From Krasilnikoviella flava (GTDB taxonomy: Bacteria; Actinomycetota; Actinomycetes; Actinomycetales; Cellulomonadaceae), in contig NZ_FUZQ01000001.1 of the NCBI RefSeq assembly GCF_900167525.1, forward strand, positions 248,001 to 312,000: DNA of 64,000 nucleotides, written 5' to 3'. The notes beneath the pieces are model-generated. The model was not told the DNA's origin. It saw only the letters and a program-made list of their open reading frames with translations, and ran no database searches. This document shows, one piece after another, positions 8,814 through 17,859 of this stretch. Both the position numbers and the translations under genes were made by a program. How positions within the stretch are numbered: position 1 is the stretch's first letter; every line of letters starts with the position of its first letter.

Positions 8814-11195
8814 TCAGTCGCGCAGCGCCCAGGGCCAGTCGTAGAACGGGTCCGGCGTGGACCAGGTCTCGCCGTAGCGCTCGGCGAGGAACGCCTCCGG
8901 CTGCGCCGGCGCCAGCATCTCCTCGCCGAGGAACGTGATCGTCGACGACGGCAGCACCACGGAGGTGGGGATCGCGCGCAGCTTCATCTTCTCCATGTGC
9001 AGCTGCGTGCTGTCCCCGTCCACCAGCAGCGGGAAGACGTCGATGTGGAGACCGGTCGCCGGGTCGGTGAGGTGGAAGTTGGTGTAGCTGTTCGGGCGCG
9101 ACACCTTCCATCCGAGCTCACGGAGCCGGGTGTGCAGGCCGCCGAGGATCTCGTCGGCCTCCTCCCGGGTCGCGGCCTGCAGCGGGATCAGCATGTCGAT
9201 GTCGTCGTCGTGCGCCAGGAAGTCGCCCTCGCGCACGGCGCCCAGCAGGGTCCCGTAGGCGAGCATCGCCGGGTAGCCGCACTCGTCGAGCACGCCGGCG
9301 GCCTTGCGCATCAGCGCGACGTGGTCGTCGGAGCGCTTGCGCAGCCCGCCGACGTCGGTGAGCCCGTGCCGGGTCACCACCGCCGGGGGTGTGCCGAGCA
9401 CCTCGCCCGCCCGATCGACCTCCGACTGCAGCCGCCGCAGCGCCTCGTGGGAGTCGAGCACCAGGTGGAACGACCGCATCGACGTCTTGGTCGCGGGGAC
9501 CCGGACCCGCTCCGCCACCAGCAGGTGGGCGAGCAGCGTCCACTCGTCGTCGGTCAGGATCTCGTCCGCGGCCAGCCGGTGCGTGCGGACGAGCGCCGCC
9601 AGCAGCCGCTGCTCCTCGCGGTCCGGGGTGAGCAGACCTTCGCCCGCGCGGCGCGCGAGCTCCGCGAGGACCTCCGTCCGCGCGGCGGCGGCGGACTCCG
9701 CCGACGCGAGCACGGACGCGTCCAGCTTTCGGCCGGTCAGCCGGGCGAGGAGCTCGAGGGTCTCCGTGACGACGCGGTCGGAGTCCACCGAGCGCACCGT
9801 GGAGAACTGCCCGTCAGGACCGGCGACGGCCACCGACAGGTGGCGCGCCCGGGAGCCCCAACCGTCGAGCCGGTTGAAGACCCGGACCTCGTCCGCGCCG
9901 ACCGGCGTGTCGAACGAGACGGTCCACCAGGCGCCCGACTCCTTCCGCGACCGGATCCCACCCAGGACGAACGGGCTGCGACGGTTGCCCGGACGCCTGG
10001 CGTCCGAGCTCTGGTCGACCGTCGTCTTCCCGTCGTCGACGGTCACCCGTCGACCCGCCTGATAGAGCTCCAGGCCCCGCAGGTCGAGCTCCCCCGCGAT
10101 CTTCGGCAGGAAGAGGCGGATCTGCGACACCGGGCCCTCCATCCGCACCGGGAGGTAGTTCACGGCATTCCCGGCGAAGAATCCCAACGACGGCAGCAGC
10201 ACGCTGCGGCCGGGCTGCTTGTCCGGGCGCGTGCTGGGCTCGCGGGCGGGCAGGGCCGCCGCCGGCGCGGGCCGCGCTCCCTTCTTGCGGCGCAGGAAGG
10301 GGGAGGAGTCGAGCAACGGCCGGTAGTCGTACGTGATCGCCTCGTCGTCGAACGTCAGCGAGTCGCGCAGGCGCTCCTGCGTCACCGGCCCGGCGGCGAG
10401 GTCGAGTGCCTGCGGGTTCCGGAACTTGTCGACCGACGCGAAGTAGTCGTAGAACTTGTAGACGCCGCCGCGCGGCGAGTCGGAGGCCAGCCACGCGTTG
10501 GGGATGCCGTAGGCGTCCGCGACGATGAGCCCGTGCAGCGACGAGGTGACGATCCGCTTGCACGAGAGCAGCTCCCGGATCACCGCCTCCACGTCGCTGC
10601 GGGCGAAGTCGATCATCTTCACTCCCGGGCCGAACGTGGCCTGCGCCCAGCGCCGCTCGCTCCAGCGCACGACGACGCCGTACTCGTGCGTGACCGGCAC
10701 CTCGGGCATGTAGTACAGCGGCAGCAGCAGCGCCGGGTCGCCGTAGATCTCGGGTGCGCGGATACCGAAGCCCCGCGAGGCGCCCAGCTTGGCGCGCGTC
10801 AGCGGGCCGCGGACGGCGGCGTAGTGCGCCTTGGGGGAGACCTCGTCCTTGCCCTCGGTGCCGTAGGTGCCGCTGCCCCACACGATCGACTTGGCCGTCG
10901 CCTGGTTGATGATCGAGCCGATCACCACGTAGTGCGGCTTCTTGCGGTCCGCCACGACGACCTCACGGCCCGTCATCTGCTCCACGAGCCACGGCGACAG
11001 GAGGTCGCCGAAGTTCGGCCGGTACGTGAAGTAGTTGAGCGGGACCTTGCCGTCCACCTCGATGAGCGACGCCACCTCGTAGTCGTCGAGGAGGTGGCGG
11101 AACCGCCGCATCCCGAAGCGGTCCGGGAGGCGACGCCCGAGGCGGGTCCGCGCTTCGCGCGCGAGCCGGCCCCGGGCAGAACGGTAGATCGACAT
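8814..11195 (-). CDS. Trifunctional-looking fusion: pyruvyltransferase / F5-8C-like / LicD
   Basis: 793 aa, ATG 11195. Residues about 50-270: polysaccharide pyruvyl transferase fold, with YRPNFGDLLSPWL (NFGD 61-64), IVWGSGTYG, AVRGPLT and SSLHG (218-222). Residues about 330-470: beta-rich segment with WWTVSFDTPVGADEVRVFNR, resembling an F5/8 type C (discoidin) carbohydrate-binding module. Residues about 640-793: LicD domain with YGTLLGAVREGDF and the metal-binding HDDDIDM (662-668). Pyruvyltransferases add a pyruvate ketal from PEP; LicD proteins move a phospho-substituent (for example phosphocholine) from a CDP donor to a sugar. One polypeptide could therefore place two charged decorations. 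It lies 29 bp downstream of the GT2-TagF gene. No frameshift or internal stop is visible, so the fusion looks genuine. Confidence 0.85.
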   Translation of the reverse strand: MSIYRSARGRLAREARTRLGRRLPDRFGMRRFRHLLDDYEVASLIEVDGKVPLNYFTYRPNFGDLLSPWLVEQMTGREVVVADRKKPHYVVIGSIINQATAKSIVWGSGTYGTEGKDEVSPKAHYAAVRGPLTRAKLGASRGFGIRAPEIYGDPALLLPLYYMPEVPVTHEYGVVVRWSERRWAQATFGPGVKMIDFARSDVEAVIRELLSCKRIVTSSLHGLIVADAYGIPNAWLASDSPRGGVYKFYDYFASVDKFRNPQALDLAAGPVTQERLRDSLTFDDEAITYDYRPLLDSSPFLRRKKGARPAPAAALPAREPSTRPDKQPGRSVLLPSLGFFAGNAVNYLPVRMEGPVSQIRLFLPKIAGELDLRGLELYQAGRRVTVDDGKTTVDQSSDARRPGNRRSPFVLGGIRSRKESGAWWTVSFDTPVGADEVRVFNRLDGWGSRARHLSVAVAGPDGQFSTVRSVDSDRVVTETLELLARLTGRKLDASVLASAESAAAARTEVLAELARRAGEGLLTPDREEQRLLAALVRTHRLAADEILTDDEWTLLAHLLVAERVRVPATKTSMRSFHLVLDSHEALRRLQSEVDRAGEVLGTPPAVVTRHGLTDVGGLRKRSDDHVALMRKAAGVLDECGYPAMLAYGTLLGAVREGDFLAHDDDIDMLIPLQAATREEADEILGGLHTRLRELGWKVSRPNSYTNFHLTDPATGLHIDVFPLLVDGDSTQLHMEKMKLRAIPTSVVLPSSTITFLGEEMLAPAQPEAFLAERYGETWSTPDPFYDWPWALRD

Positions 11196-11224
11196 GGTGG
11201 GTGCTCCGGTGCTGGTGGGGGCGG

Positions 11225-14200
11225 TCAGGAGGTCAGGCCGGCGGCGTCGATCACGCGCGCCGACGCGGCGCCGTCGTCCTGCGGTGCGAACTCGGCGACG
11301 AACCTATCGTGCGCGGTGCCCCACGCGGACCAGTGGTCCGCCCCGAGCGCGGTCACCAGCTCGGACGTGTCCGCGCACAGCGGGCCGGGCGCCACGTCGA
11401 CCAGGTCGCGGTAGAAACCACGCGTCGTCGACCCGTAGAGCTCGAGGTCGGGCACGAGCAGGTAGATCGGGCGCCGCAGCACACCGTAGTCGAACATGAT
11501 CGACGAGTAGTCGGTGATCAGACCGTCCGACGCGAGCATCAGCTCGTTCACGTCCGGGTGGTGCGTCACGTCGAGGACGCCGTCGGGCAGGTCGCTCGAC
11601 GACGAGGCCGTGTTGGCGTGGCCGCGGTACAGCACGACCGTGCGCGGCCCGGCCGCGCGGGCCAGCTCGTCGAAGTCGAGGAACGCCACCCGGCCGTACC
11701 GGGCACCCTCCTTGATGTTGTCCCGCCACGTCGGCGCGTACAGCAGCACCCGGACGTCGTCGCCGAGCCCGAGCCGCTCGCGCACCGCTGCACGGGTCGC
11801 CTCGGCCGTGCCGTCCACGAGCGAGTCGTTGCGCGGGTAGCCCTCGACGAGCACCTTGCCGTCGTAGCCGAAGGCGCCCGGGAAGATCTCCGCGGAGTAC
11901 TCGTTCTGCGCCAGCAGGACGTCCCAGGACTGCGCCTCGCGCTGCATGAGGCGGCGGTAGGTGATGGTGAGGTTCGCGCTCGGGACGTCGTTCCCGATCC
12001 GCTTGAGCGGCGTGCCGTGCCACGTCTGCAGGTACGTCTGGTGCTGACCCTTGCGGAAGTACCACGGCCAGTTGTTGTTGTTCACGAGCAGCGTGGCGCG
12101 CTCGAGCAGGTCGTACCAGGCGGTCGAGAAGCGCAGCACCGGGGTGGCCCACTCCGGCACCGGGGTCGACAGGCACGCGACAGACCAGTACTGCGGCCGC
12201 CCGTCGCCGCGGCGGTGCAGCTCCCGGCTCAGCGCCAACGGGGAGTCCCCCACCGACCGGCCGCCGAACGACTCGAGCAGCACCGCGTCCAGCGGCTCCT
12301 GCTCGCCGCGGTGATACCGCTGCTGCAGGCGGTGCTGAGCCCGGCGGCTCCGCTCCGTGTCGTCGAGGAACGTCCGCAGGCGCAGGCTCACCGAGCCCGC
12401 CTTGGGCGTGGCCGAGACGGTCGCCGAGACCGCGGAGTTCGTGAGGTCGTGCGGCAGGGAGCGCACCAGACCCGACGCCGCGCGGGGCCGCACGGCGACG
12501 TCGCCGGCCACCAGCGTGACGACGAAGTTCACCGTCTTGGACAGGGTGTTGCCGAGCGCGTCGGCCACGGGGACGACGACGTCGAACCCGCCGTCCACGT
12601 CCAGGTCGAGCGGCACCGCGCTGCCGTCGGCGACGTCGTGCGCGAGGGCGAGGCTCAGCGGCACCCCGCGCAGCGAGGAGGAGACGGCGGCCCAGCCCCG
12701 CACCCGCAGCCCGCCGTGGCCGAGCGCCAGCTCCTCGACCTCGCCCAGCAGCGGACCGGTCTGGGCGTTCACGTTCCCGAACCGGGTGGCACCGACCAGA
12801 GCCCCGGACCGGGTGGGCGGGTCCAGGGTCCGGCTGGGCGTCACCCAGGAGAACCGCTGCTCGCGCCCGCCGGCGGCAGGCCGGGCCGCGAACGCCCAGC
12901 TCCGGGCGCGCTCGTCCTGCGCCGGCTCGGGCAGCGTGAACGCGACGATCTCGCGCCCGTCCTCCTGCCGCCGCACCCCGGGCACCGACACCGTCCCCGC
13001 CCGCGCGACGCAGCCCCGGACCGCGGGCATGCTCCCGGCGAGGACGAGGTCCACCCGGCGCCCGTCCACCCGCACGTCTGCGACCGGCACCCGGGCGGAC
13101 GTCATGCACCGCAGCTCCAGCACGTCGGAACCCGAGGGCTGGTCGACGTACCAGCGCCCGGTGGCGTCGAGCGTGCCGAACTTCGGCAGGCGCCCGAGGC
13201 CGCGCGGGTCGGGCAGCGCCAGGGGCGCGGTGCGCTCGACCCCGGCCACCCGCACGCCGATCTCGAACCGGTACGGCGGCGACACGAGCTCGCCCAGGTC
13301 GAAACGAGCGCGGTATCCGGAGGCCGCGTGGTCGTTCCACGGGTCCACCGCGCGCATGTCGATCGTCTGGTCGGCGAAGCGCTCGACCCGGCCCGCGACA
13401 CGGTGCCCGAGGTCCGAGACCGCCTCCACGGCGATCTCGCTCTCCATGCCGTCGAGGTCGACGAAGGCGAGGTACGCGCTCCCCTCGACCGTGACGCTGC
13501 TGTCCTCGAGCACGACGTCCGCCACGCGGGACACGACCTCGACGTCGGCCTCGAGGTCGTCCACCACGCCGTCGGGCGCCAGCTCGAGGCCCGCGAGGTA
13601 GTCCGACCCGATGCCCACCCGGCCGTCGCGGACGACGCCGTGCACCTTCCAGGTCAGCGACTCGCGCCGGGCGACGAGCTCCACGACGTCGTCGCGCAGG
13701 CCGTGGAACGTCGCCGCGGCCAGCAGACGGTCCGCGACCGGGACCTCCGCCAGGCGCTCGTACCCGGCCATGTCGACGAAGCCACGGATCTCCCGCTGCA
13801 GGAAGCTCCAGTACTCGTCGTCCGTGCGTGGCACCTGCTCGTAGTACGGCCGCATGTCGAAGCCGACGACCTTGGCCTCCCACGCCTGTCGCACGGGCCC
13901 CGGGGCGTCGCGCATCACCTCGTGCAGCTCGTCGAGCATCCGCCAGCGGCCGGTGAGGTCGCGCATCGTCGACTTCTGCTGGGTGATCGACGACTCGTCG
14001 TCGCGGATCCGCCAGTGGCAGACCACGTCCTCCAGCACGTCGAACCGGCCGTGCAGGTACGCCTTGGCGGACGGCACCTGGTCCTCGTACAGCCCCTCCG
14101 GGAACCCACCGACGACCCGGCGGAAGTAGTCCGTCCGGAACAGCTTGGTCCACGCGAAGACGTTCTTGAGCACCTCGGGCTCGTCGGCGATGGTCACGCC

Positions 14201-14719
14201 GGTCCGGGTGCGGTCGTGCAGCTTCCGCGCCCACGGCGGCATGTGCTTGCCCGCCGAGGTGTCCCGCACCAGCGACCCGACCGCGAAGTCGGACCCGCTG
14301 CGGGTCAGCGACGTCAGCATCGCCTCCACCGCGTTCGGCGGCACGGTGTCGTCCGAGTCGACGAAGCACAGCATCGCGCCGCGCGCGTGCCGCACCCCGG
14401 TGTTGCGCGCCGCGCCCAGGCCGGCATTCTCCTGCCGCACCACCCGCACGCGCCGGTCGCGCGCGGCGATCGCGTTCACGACGTCGATCGACCGGTCCGG
14501 GGACCCGTCGTCGACGACCACGACCTCGAGACGGCGGTGCGTCTGCGCGAGGATCGACTCCAGGCACTCCCCCACATACCGCTCGACGTTGTACACCGGC
14601 ACGACGACGGACACGAGGGTCCGCCGGCCCGGTCGCCGCAGCTCCGCGACGCGCGCGCGCCAGGGCACCGGAAGGCGACGGTAGGTGGACCGCAGGAGGT
14701 TCGTCAGCACGGTAGACAT
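11225..14719 (-). CDS. GT2 glycosyltransferase fused to TagF-type glycerophosphotransferase
   Basis: 1164 aa. ATG 14719 chosen; a GTG six codons upstream (14737) lacks a ribosome-binding site. N-terminal GT2 domain: SVVVPVYN (37-44), DDGSPD (70), ENAGLGAARNTG, DSDDT (121). Residues about 430-800 are a beta-rich linker. C-terminal CDP-glycerol glycerophosphotransferase (Glyphos_transf) domain, about 800-1150: ESFGG, LVNNNNWP, WHGTPLKRIGND, LLYAPTWRDN, YRGH and the signature TDYSSIMFDY (about 1068). The combination resembles two-headed teichoic-acid polymerases that alternate sugar and polyol-phosphate, so a mixed sugar/polyol-phosphate backbone is a reasonable inference. It is followed 29 bp later by the pyruvyltransferase-LicD gene. 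Confidence 0.9.
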   Translation of the reverse strand: MSTVLTNLLRSTYRRLPVPWRARVAELRRPGRRTLVSVVVPVYNVERYVGECLESILAQTHRRLEVVVVDDGSPDRSIDVVNAIAARDRRVRVVRQENAGLGAARNTGVRHARGAMLCFVDSDDTVPPNAVEAMLTSLTRSGSDFAVGSLVRDTSAGKHMPPWARKLHDRTRTGVTIADEPEVLKNVFAWTKLFRTDYFRRVVGGFPEGLYEDQVPSAKAYLHGRFDVLEDVVCHWRIRDDESSITQQKSTMRDLTGRWRMLDELHEVMRDAPGPVRQAWEAKVVGFDMRPYYEQVPRTDDEYWSFLQREIRGFVDMAGYERLAEVPVADRLLAAATFHGLRDDVVELVARRESLTWKVHGVVRDGRVGIGSDYLAGLELAPDGVVDDLEADVEVVSRVADVVLEDSSVTVEGSAYLAFVDLDGMESEIAVEAVSDLGHRVAGRVERFADQTIDMRAVDPWNDHAASGYRARFDLGELVSPPYRFEIGVRVAGVERTAPLALPDPRGLGRLPKFGTLDATGRWYVDQPSGSDVLELRCMTSARVPVADVRVDGRRVDLVLAGSMPAVRGCVARAGTVSVPGVRRQEDGREIVAFTLPEPAQDERARSWAFAARPAAGGREQRFSWVTPSRTLDPPTRSGALVGATRFGNVNAQTGPLLGEVEELALGHGGLRVRGWAAVSSSLRGVPLSLALAHDVADGSAVPLDLDVDGGFDVVVPVADALGNTLSKTVNFVVTLVAGDVAVRPRAASGLVRSLPHDLTNSAVSATVSATPKAGSVSLRLRTFLDDTERSRRAQHRLQQRYHRGEQEPLDAVLLESFGGRSVGDSPLALSRELHRRGDGRPQYWSVACLSTPVPEWATPVLRFSTAWYDLLERATLLVNNNNWPWYFRKGQHQTYLQTWHGTPLKRIGNDVPSANLTITYRRLMQREAQSWDVLLAQNEYSAEIFPGAFGYDGKVLVEGYPRNDSLVDGTAEATRAAVRERLGLGDDVRVLLYAPTWRDNIKEGARYGRVAFLDFDELARAAGPRTVVLYRGHANTASSSSDLPDGVLDVTHHPDVNELMLASDGLITDYSSIMFDYGVLRRPIYLLVPDLELYGSTTRGFYRDLVDVAPGPLCADTSELVTALGADHWSAWGTAHDRFVAEFAPQDDGAASARVIDAAGLTS

Positions 14720-14792
14720 CAACTCGCGTTCGGGCACGGAAGGACGGTTTCGCGGGGCGGGGACCCTGCCGCGGGCGGCAGAGCATCAGCCA

Positions 14793-14798
14793 ACTCTA
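14793..14798 (-). promoter_or_regulatory. Possible -10 box for the GT2-TagF operon
   Basis: Read on the minus strand, TAGAGT (TANNNT) lies about 75 nt upstream of the GT2-TagF ATG, just after the hairpin that closes the sulfotransferase/cys operon. No clear -35. Confidence 0.25.
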
Positions 14799-14800
14799 AG

Positions 14801-14857
14801 GGTCCGCCGGGCACGGTACCGCCTCGCACGCCACGCACCCGTCCCGTGCCCAGGACC
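14801..14857 (-). terminator. Hairpin downstream of the cys-sulfotransferase operon
   Basis: GGTCC plus GGGCACGG (14801-14816) pair with CCGTGCCC plus GGACC (14844-14857), giving about 13 bp with a small internal bulge. It sits in the 160-bp gap between the sulfotransferase stop and the next gene, which otherwise shows nothing coding. Confidence 0.4.
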
Positions 14858-14879
14858 GCCGGACACCGGCCGGCCGGCG

Positions 14880-15596
14880 TCAGAGCCGTTCGGCGAGACC
14901 GGCCAGGTCCCGCGACGCCCGCGACACCACCCGGGCCGCGAGGCTCCGGTGCGGCGGCGGCGGCAGCGGGATGTCCTTGTACCCGAACCGGCGGAAGTCG
15001 TCCGCGTAGACCTCCTCGAGCCGAGCCCGGAGCGTCGCCGACACCTCGACGTCCCGGCTGGAGATGCCACGCGTGCGCTCGCTGGTGCGTGACCGCACCA
15101 CTTCCGTGGGCAGGCCCAGGTCGTGCCGCTCGTTGAGGTCGGACAGCGCCGCGTCGAGGCCGTCCTCGAGCCGGTAGACATGCGCCTGCTTCACGAGGAA
15201 CTCCACCTGCGGCCGCATGTGGTTGTCGTGCAGGTACGGGTTCCGCGCGAGCTTCTCGAGCTCCGCGAGCCCCCATGCCTCCACCGCCTCGGCACTGGTC
15301 GACAGCTCCTGCTTGTGCCGCATCACGTACTCCGAGCGGAACCGCGCGACCGGGTCGCGGACCACCGCGAAGACCGCGTCGAACCGGCGCAGGCGGAACG
15401 TCTCGCGCAGCAGCTCGCCGTGCATGTGCTGCGGCGTGCAGCGGCGCAGGTAGTTCGGGTCGCCCTTGCTCATGCGGCCGTCGTGGTACGACATCTCCCA
15501 GCCGGCGGCGACGAAGTGCTTCTCGATCGCCGAGCCGCCGGTCTTGGGGACGTGGATGAACAGGACGTTGCGGTCGCCCCGGGTGAGGACTGGCAT
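14880..15596 (-). CDS. Small sulfotransferase family protein
   Basis: 238 aa from ATG 15596. The N-terminus NVLFIHVPKTGGSAIE (residues 10-25) is the PAPS 5'-phosphosulfate-binding loop of the Sulfotransfer_2 type, and VVRDPVARFRSEY (about 78-90) is the 3'-phosphate-binding helix entry with the Arg and Ser expected. Length fits this family. Sulfotransferases of this type move sulfate from PAPS to a sugar hydroxyl. It is the last gene of the operon with cysQ, cysD and cysN (19-bp gap from cysN), so enzyme and PAPS supply are made together. The sulfated sugar is unknown. Confidence 0.85.
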   Translation of the reverse strand: MPVLTRGDRNVLFIHVPKTGGSAIEKHFVAAGWEMSYHDGRMSKGDPNYLRRCTPQHMHGELLRETFRLRRFDAVFAVVRDPVARFRSEYVMRHKQELSTSAEAVEAWGLAELEKLARNPYLHDNHMRPQVEFLVKQAHVYRLEDGLDAALSDLNERHDLGLPTEVVRSRTSERTRGISSRDVEVSATLRARLEEVYADDFRRFGYKDIPLPPPPHRSLAARVVSRASRDLAGLAERL

Positions 15597-15615
15597 GGTG
15601 CTGCGCCGGCCGCCG

Positions 15616-16953
15616 TCAGGAGCGGTGCGGCAGGGTGCCGACCATCCCCGCGGCCACCGTCTTGTTCGTGGCCTCGTCCACCAGGATGAACGCGCCCGTG
15701 CGGCGGTTCTGGCGGTAGGGGTCGACGAACAGCGGCTGCGTGACGCGCAGCTGGATGCGGCCGATCTCGTTGAGCCGGATCTCGGTCGCCTCCTCGTCAC
15801 GGTGCAGCGTGTTGACGTCCACGCGGTAGTTGATGTCCTTGACCATGGCCCGCGCCCAGCGGGTGGTGTGCTTGATCGCGTACTTCTTGCCCCGCACCAG
15901 GGGCGCGGACTCGTCCATCCAGCAGATCTGGGCGTCGATGTCCTGCAGCGCGGCCGGCGAGTTGTTCGGGCGGCAGATCATGTCCCCGCGCGAGATGTCG
16001 ATCTCGTCGCTCAGGCGCACCGTCACGGACATGGGCGGGTACGCCTCGTCCACCGGGCCGTCGGCCGTGTCGATCCCCTCGATCGTGGTCTCGAGCCCCG
16101 ACGGGAGCACGCGGACCGCGTCGCCCTTCTTCAGGACCCCGCCGGCCACCGTGCCCGCGTAACCGCGGTAGTCGCGCGCCTCGTGCGACTGCGGCCGGAT
16201 CACGTACTGCACCGGGAACCGCACGTCCTGCAGGTTGCGGTCGCTGGCCACGTGCAGGGACTCCAGGTGGCTGAGCAGCGGGCGCCCGTCGAACCACGGC
16301 ATCTTCTCGCTGCGGTTCACCACGTTGTCGCCGGCGAGGGCCGAGATCGGGATGAACGTGAGGTCCGGGACGCGCAGGCGCGACGCGAAGTCCGTGAACT
16401 CCCGGCGGATGTCCTCGAAGACCTCTTCCGCGTAGTCGACGAGGTCCATCTTGTTCACGCAGACCACGATGTGCGGCACGCTCAGCAGCGTGGCCAGGAA
16501 CGTGTGCCGACGGCTCTGCTCGATGACGCCCTTGCGGGCGTCCACGAGGATGAGCGCGACGTCGGCCGTCGACGCCCCGGTGACCATGTTCCGCGTGTAC
16601 TGGATGTGGCCGGGGGTGTCCGCGATGATGAACTTGCGCTTGGGCGTGGCGAAGTAGCGGTAGGCCACGTCGATCGTGATGCCCTGCTCGCGCTCGGCGC
16701 GCAGGCCGTCCGTGAGCAGCGCCAGGTCCGTGTAGTCGTTCCCGCGGTCCTTGCTCACCTGCTCGACCGACTCGAGCTGGTCCTCGAAGATCGTCTTGGA
16801 GTCGAACAGCAGGCGCCCGATGAGGGTGCTCTTGCCGTCGTCCACGGATCCAGCGGTCGCGAAGCGCAGCAGGTCGGCGGAGGTGTCGATCGCCTGCTGG
16901 CCCGCGAGGTCCTCGGAGGAGGTCACGGTGCTCTCGATGCTCTCGGTGCTCAT
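15616..16953 (-). CDS. cysN: Sulfate adenylyltransferase large (GTPase) subunit CysN
   Basis: 445 aa, ATG 16953, 3 bp after the cysD stop. The elongation-factor-like GTPase motifs are complete: AGSVDDGKST (P-loop), RGITID-like QGITIDVAYRYF, DTPGH and NKMD. Followed by beta-barrel domains. CysN with CysD forms ATP sulfurylase, coupling GTP hydrolysis to APS formation from ATP and sulfate. No APS kinase domain is fused at the C-terminus; that activity is encoded on the divergent arm (cysC). Nothing unusual in length or motifs. Confidence 0.97.
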   Translation of the reverse strand: MSTESIESTVTSSEDLAGQQAIDTSADLLRFATAGSVDDGKSTLIGRLLFDSKTIFEDQLESVEQVSKDRGNDYTDLALLTDGLRAEREQGITIDVAYRYFATPKRKFIIADTPGHIQYTRNMVTGASTADVALILVDARKGVIEQSRRHTFLATLLSVPHIVVCVNKMDLVDYAEEVFEDIRREFTDFASRLRVPDLTFIPISALAGDNVVNRSEKMPWFDGRPLLSHLESLHVASDRNLQDVRFPVQYVIRPQSHEARDYRGYAGTVAGGVLKKGDAVRVLPSGLETTIEGIDTADGPVDEAYPPMSVTVRLSDEIDISRGDMICRPNNSPAALQDIDAQICWMDESAPLVRGKKYAIKHTTRWARAMVKDINYRVDVNTLHRDEEATEIRLNEIGRIQLRVTQPLFVDPYRQNRRTGAFILVDEATNKTVAAGMVGTLPHRS

Positions 16954-16956
16954 GGC

Positions 16957-17859
16957 TTAGAAGTAGCCCTCTCGCTTACGGTCCTCCATCGCGGCCTCGC
17001 TCACCTTGTCGTCGCCACGGGTGGCGCCGCGCTCGGTGAGGCGCACCGCGGCGACCTCCTCGACGATCTCCGCGCGGGTCGCGGCCGTCGACGCGACGGC
17101 CGCGGTGAGGTTCGCGTCCCCCACCGTGCGGTAGCGCACGGACCGCACCTCGGCGGTCTCGCCCTCCTTGAGCGGCGTGAACTCGTTGACGGCGAACAGC
17201 ATGCCGCCCCGGTCCACGACCTCGCGCTCGGCAGCGAAGTACAGGTCGGGGAGGTCGATCTCCTCGGCCTCGATGTAGGCCCAGATGTCCAGCTCGGTCC
17301 AGTTGGACAGCGGGAACACACGGATCGACTCACCCTGGTGGACGCGGCCGTTGTACAGGTCCCAGACCTCGGGGCGCTGGTTCTTGGGGTCCCACTGACC
17401 GAAGTCGTCACGGAAGGAGAACACGCGCTCCTTGGCGCGCGCCTTCTCCTCGTCGCGGCGCCCGCCGCCGAACAGCGCGTCGAAGCCGTTCTTCTCCGCG
17501 GCCTCGAGCAGCACCGGGGTCTGGATGCGGTTGCGGGAGCCGTTGGGCTCCTCCTGCACCAGGCCGCGCTCGATGGCCTCCGGTACGGACGCGACGACGA
17601 GCTGGATGCCGAGCCGCTCGACCCAGCGGTCGCGCGTCTCGAGCACCGACCGGAAGTTGAGCCCCGTGTCCACGTGCATGATCGGGAACGGGATCCGCGC
17701 CGGCGCGAACGCCTTCGCGGCCAGGTGCAGCATGACGATCGAGTCCTTGCCGCCCGAGAAGAGCAGACAGGGGCGCTGCATCTCCGCCACCACCTCGCGG
17801 ATGATGTGGATGCTCTCCGCTTCGAGGCTGCGGAGCTGGCTCAGGACGTGAGACGTCAC
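16957..17859 (-). CDS. cysD: Sulfate adenylyltransferase small subunit CysD
   Basis: 300 aa from GTG 17859, with AAGGAAGG 9-10 nt upstream; the GTG overlaps the cysQ stop as GTGA, implying translational coupling. PP-loop LLFSGGKDSIVMLHLA, HVDTGLNF, GGGRRDEEKARAKER and FPLSNWTELDIW are the classical CysD blocks. It adenylylates sulfate to APS together with CysN. The terminal MEDRKREGYF is the usual CysD end. No PAPS reductase or sulfite reductase gene is present in the window, so the operon seems devoted to sulfonation rather than cysteine synthesis (inference). Confidence 0.97.
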   Translation of the reverse strand: MTSHVLSQLRSLEAESIHIIREVVAEMQRPCLLFSGGKDSIVMLHLAAKAFAPARIPFPIMHVDTGLNFRSVLETRDRWVERLGIQLVVASVPEAIERGLVQEEPNGSRNRIQTPVLLEAAEKNGFDALFGGGRRDEEKARAKERVFSFRDDFGQWDPKNQRPEVWDLYNGRVHQGESIRVFPLSNWTELDIWAYIEAEEIDLPDLYFAAEREVVDRGGMLFAVNEFTPLKEGETAEVRSVRYRTVGDANLTAAVASTAATRAEIVEEVAAVRLTERGATRGDDKVSEAAMEDRKREGYF

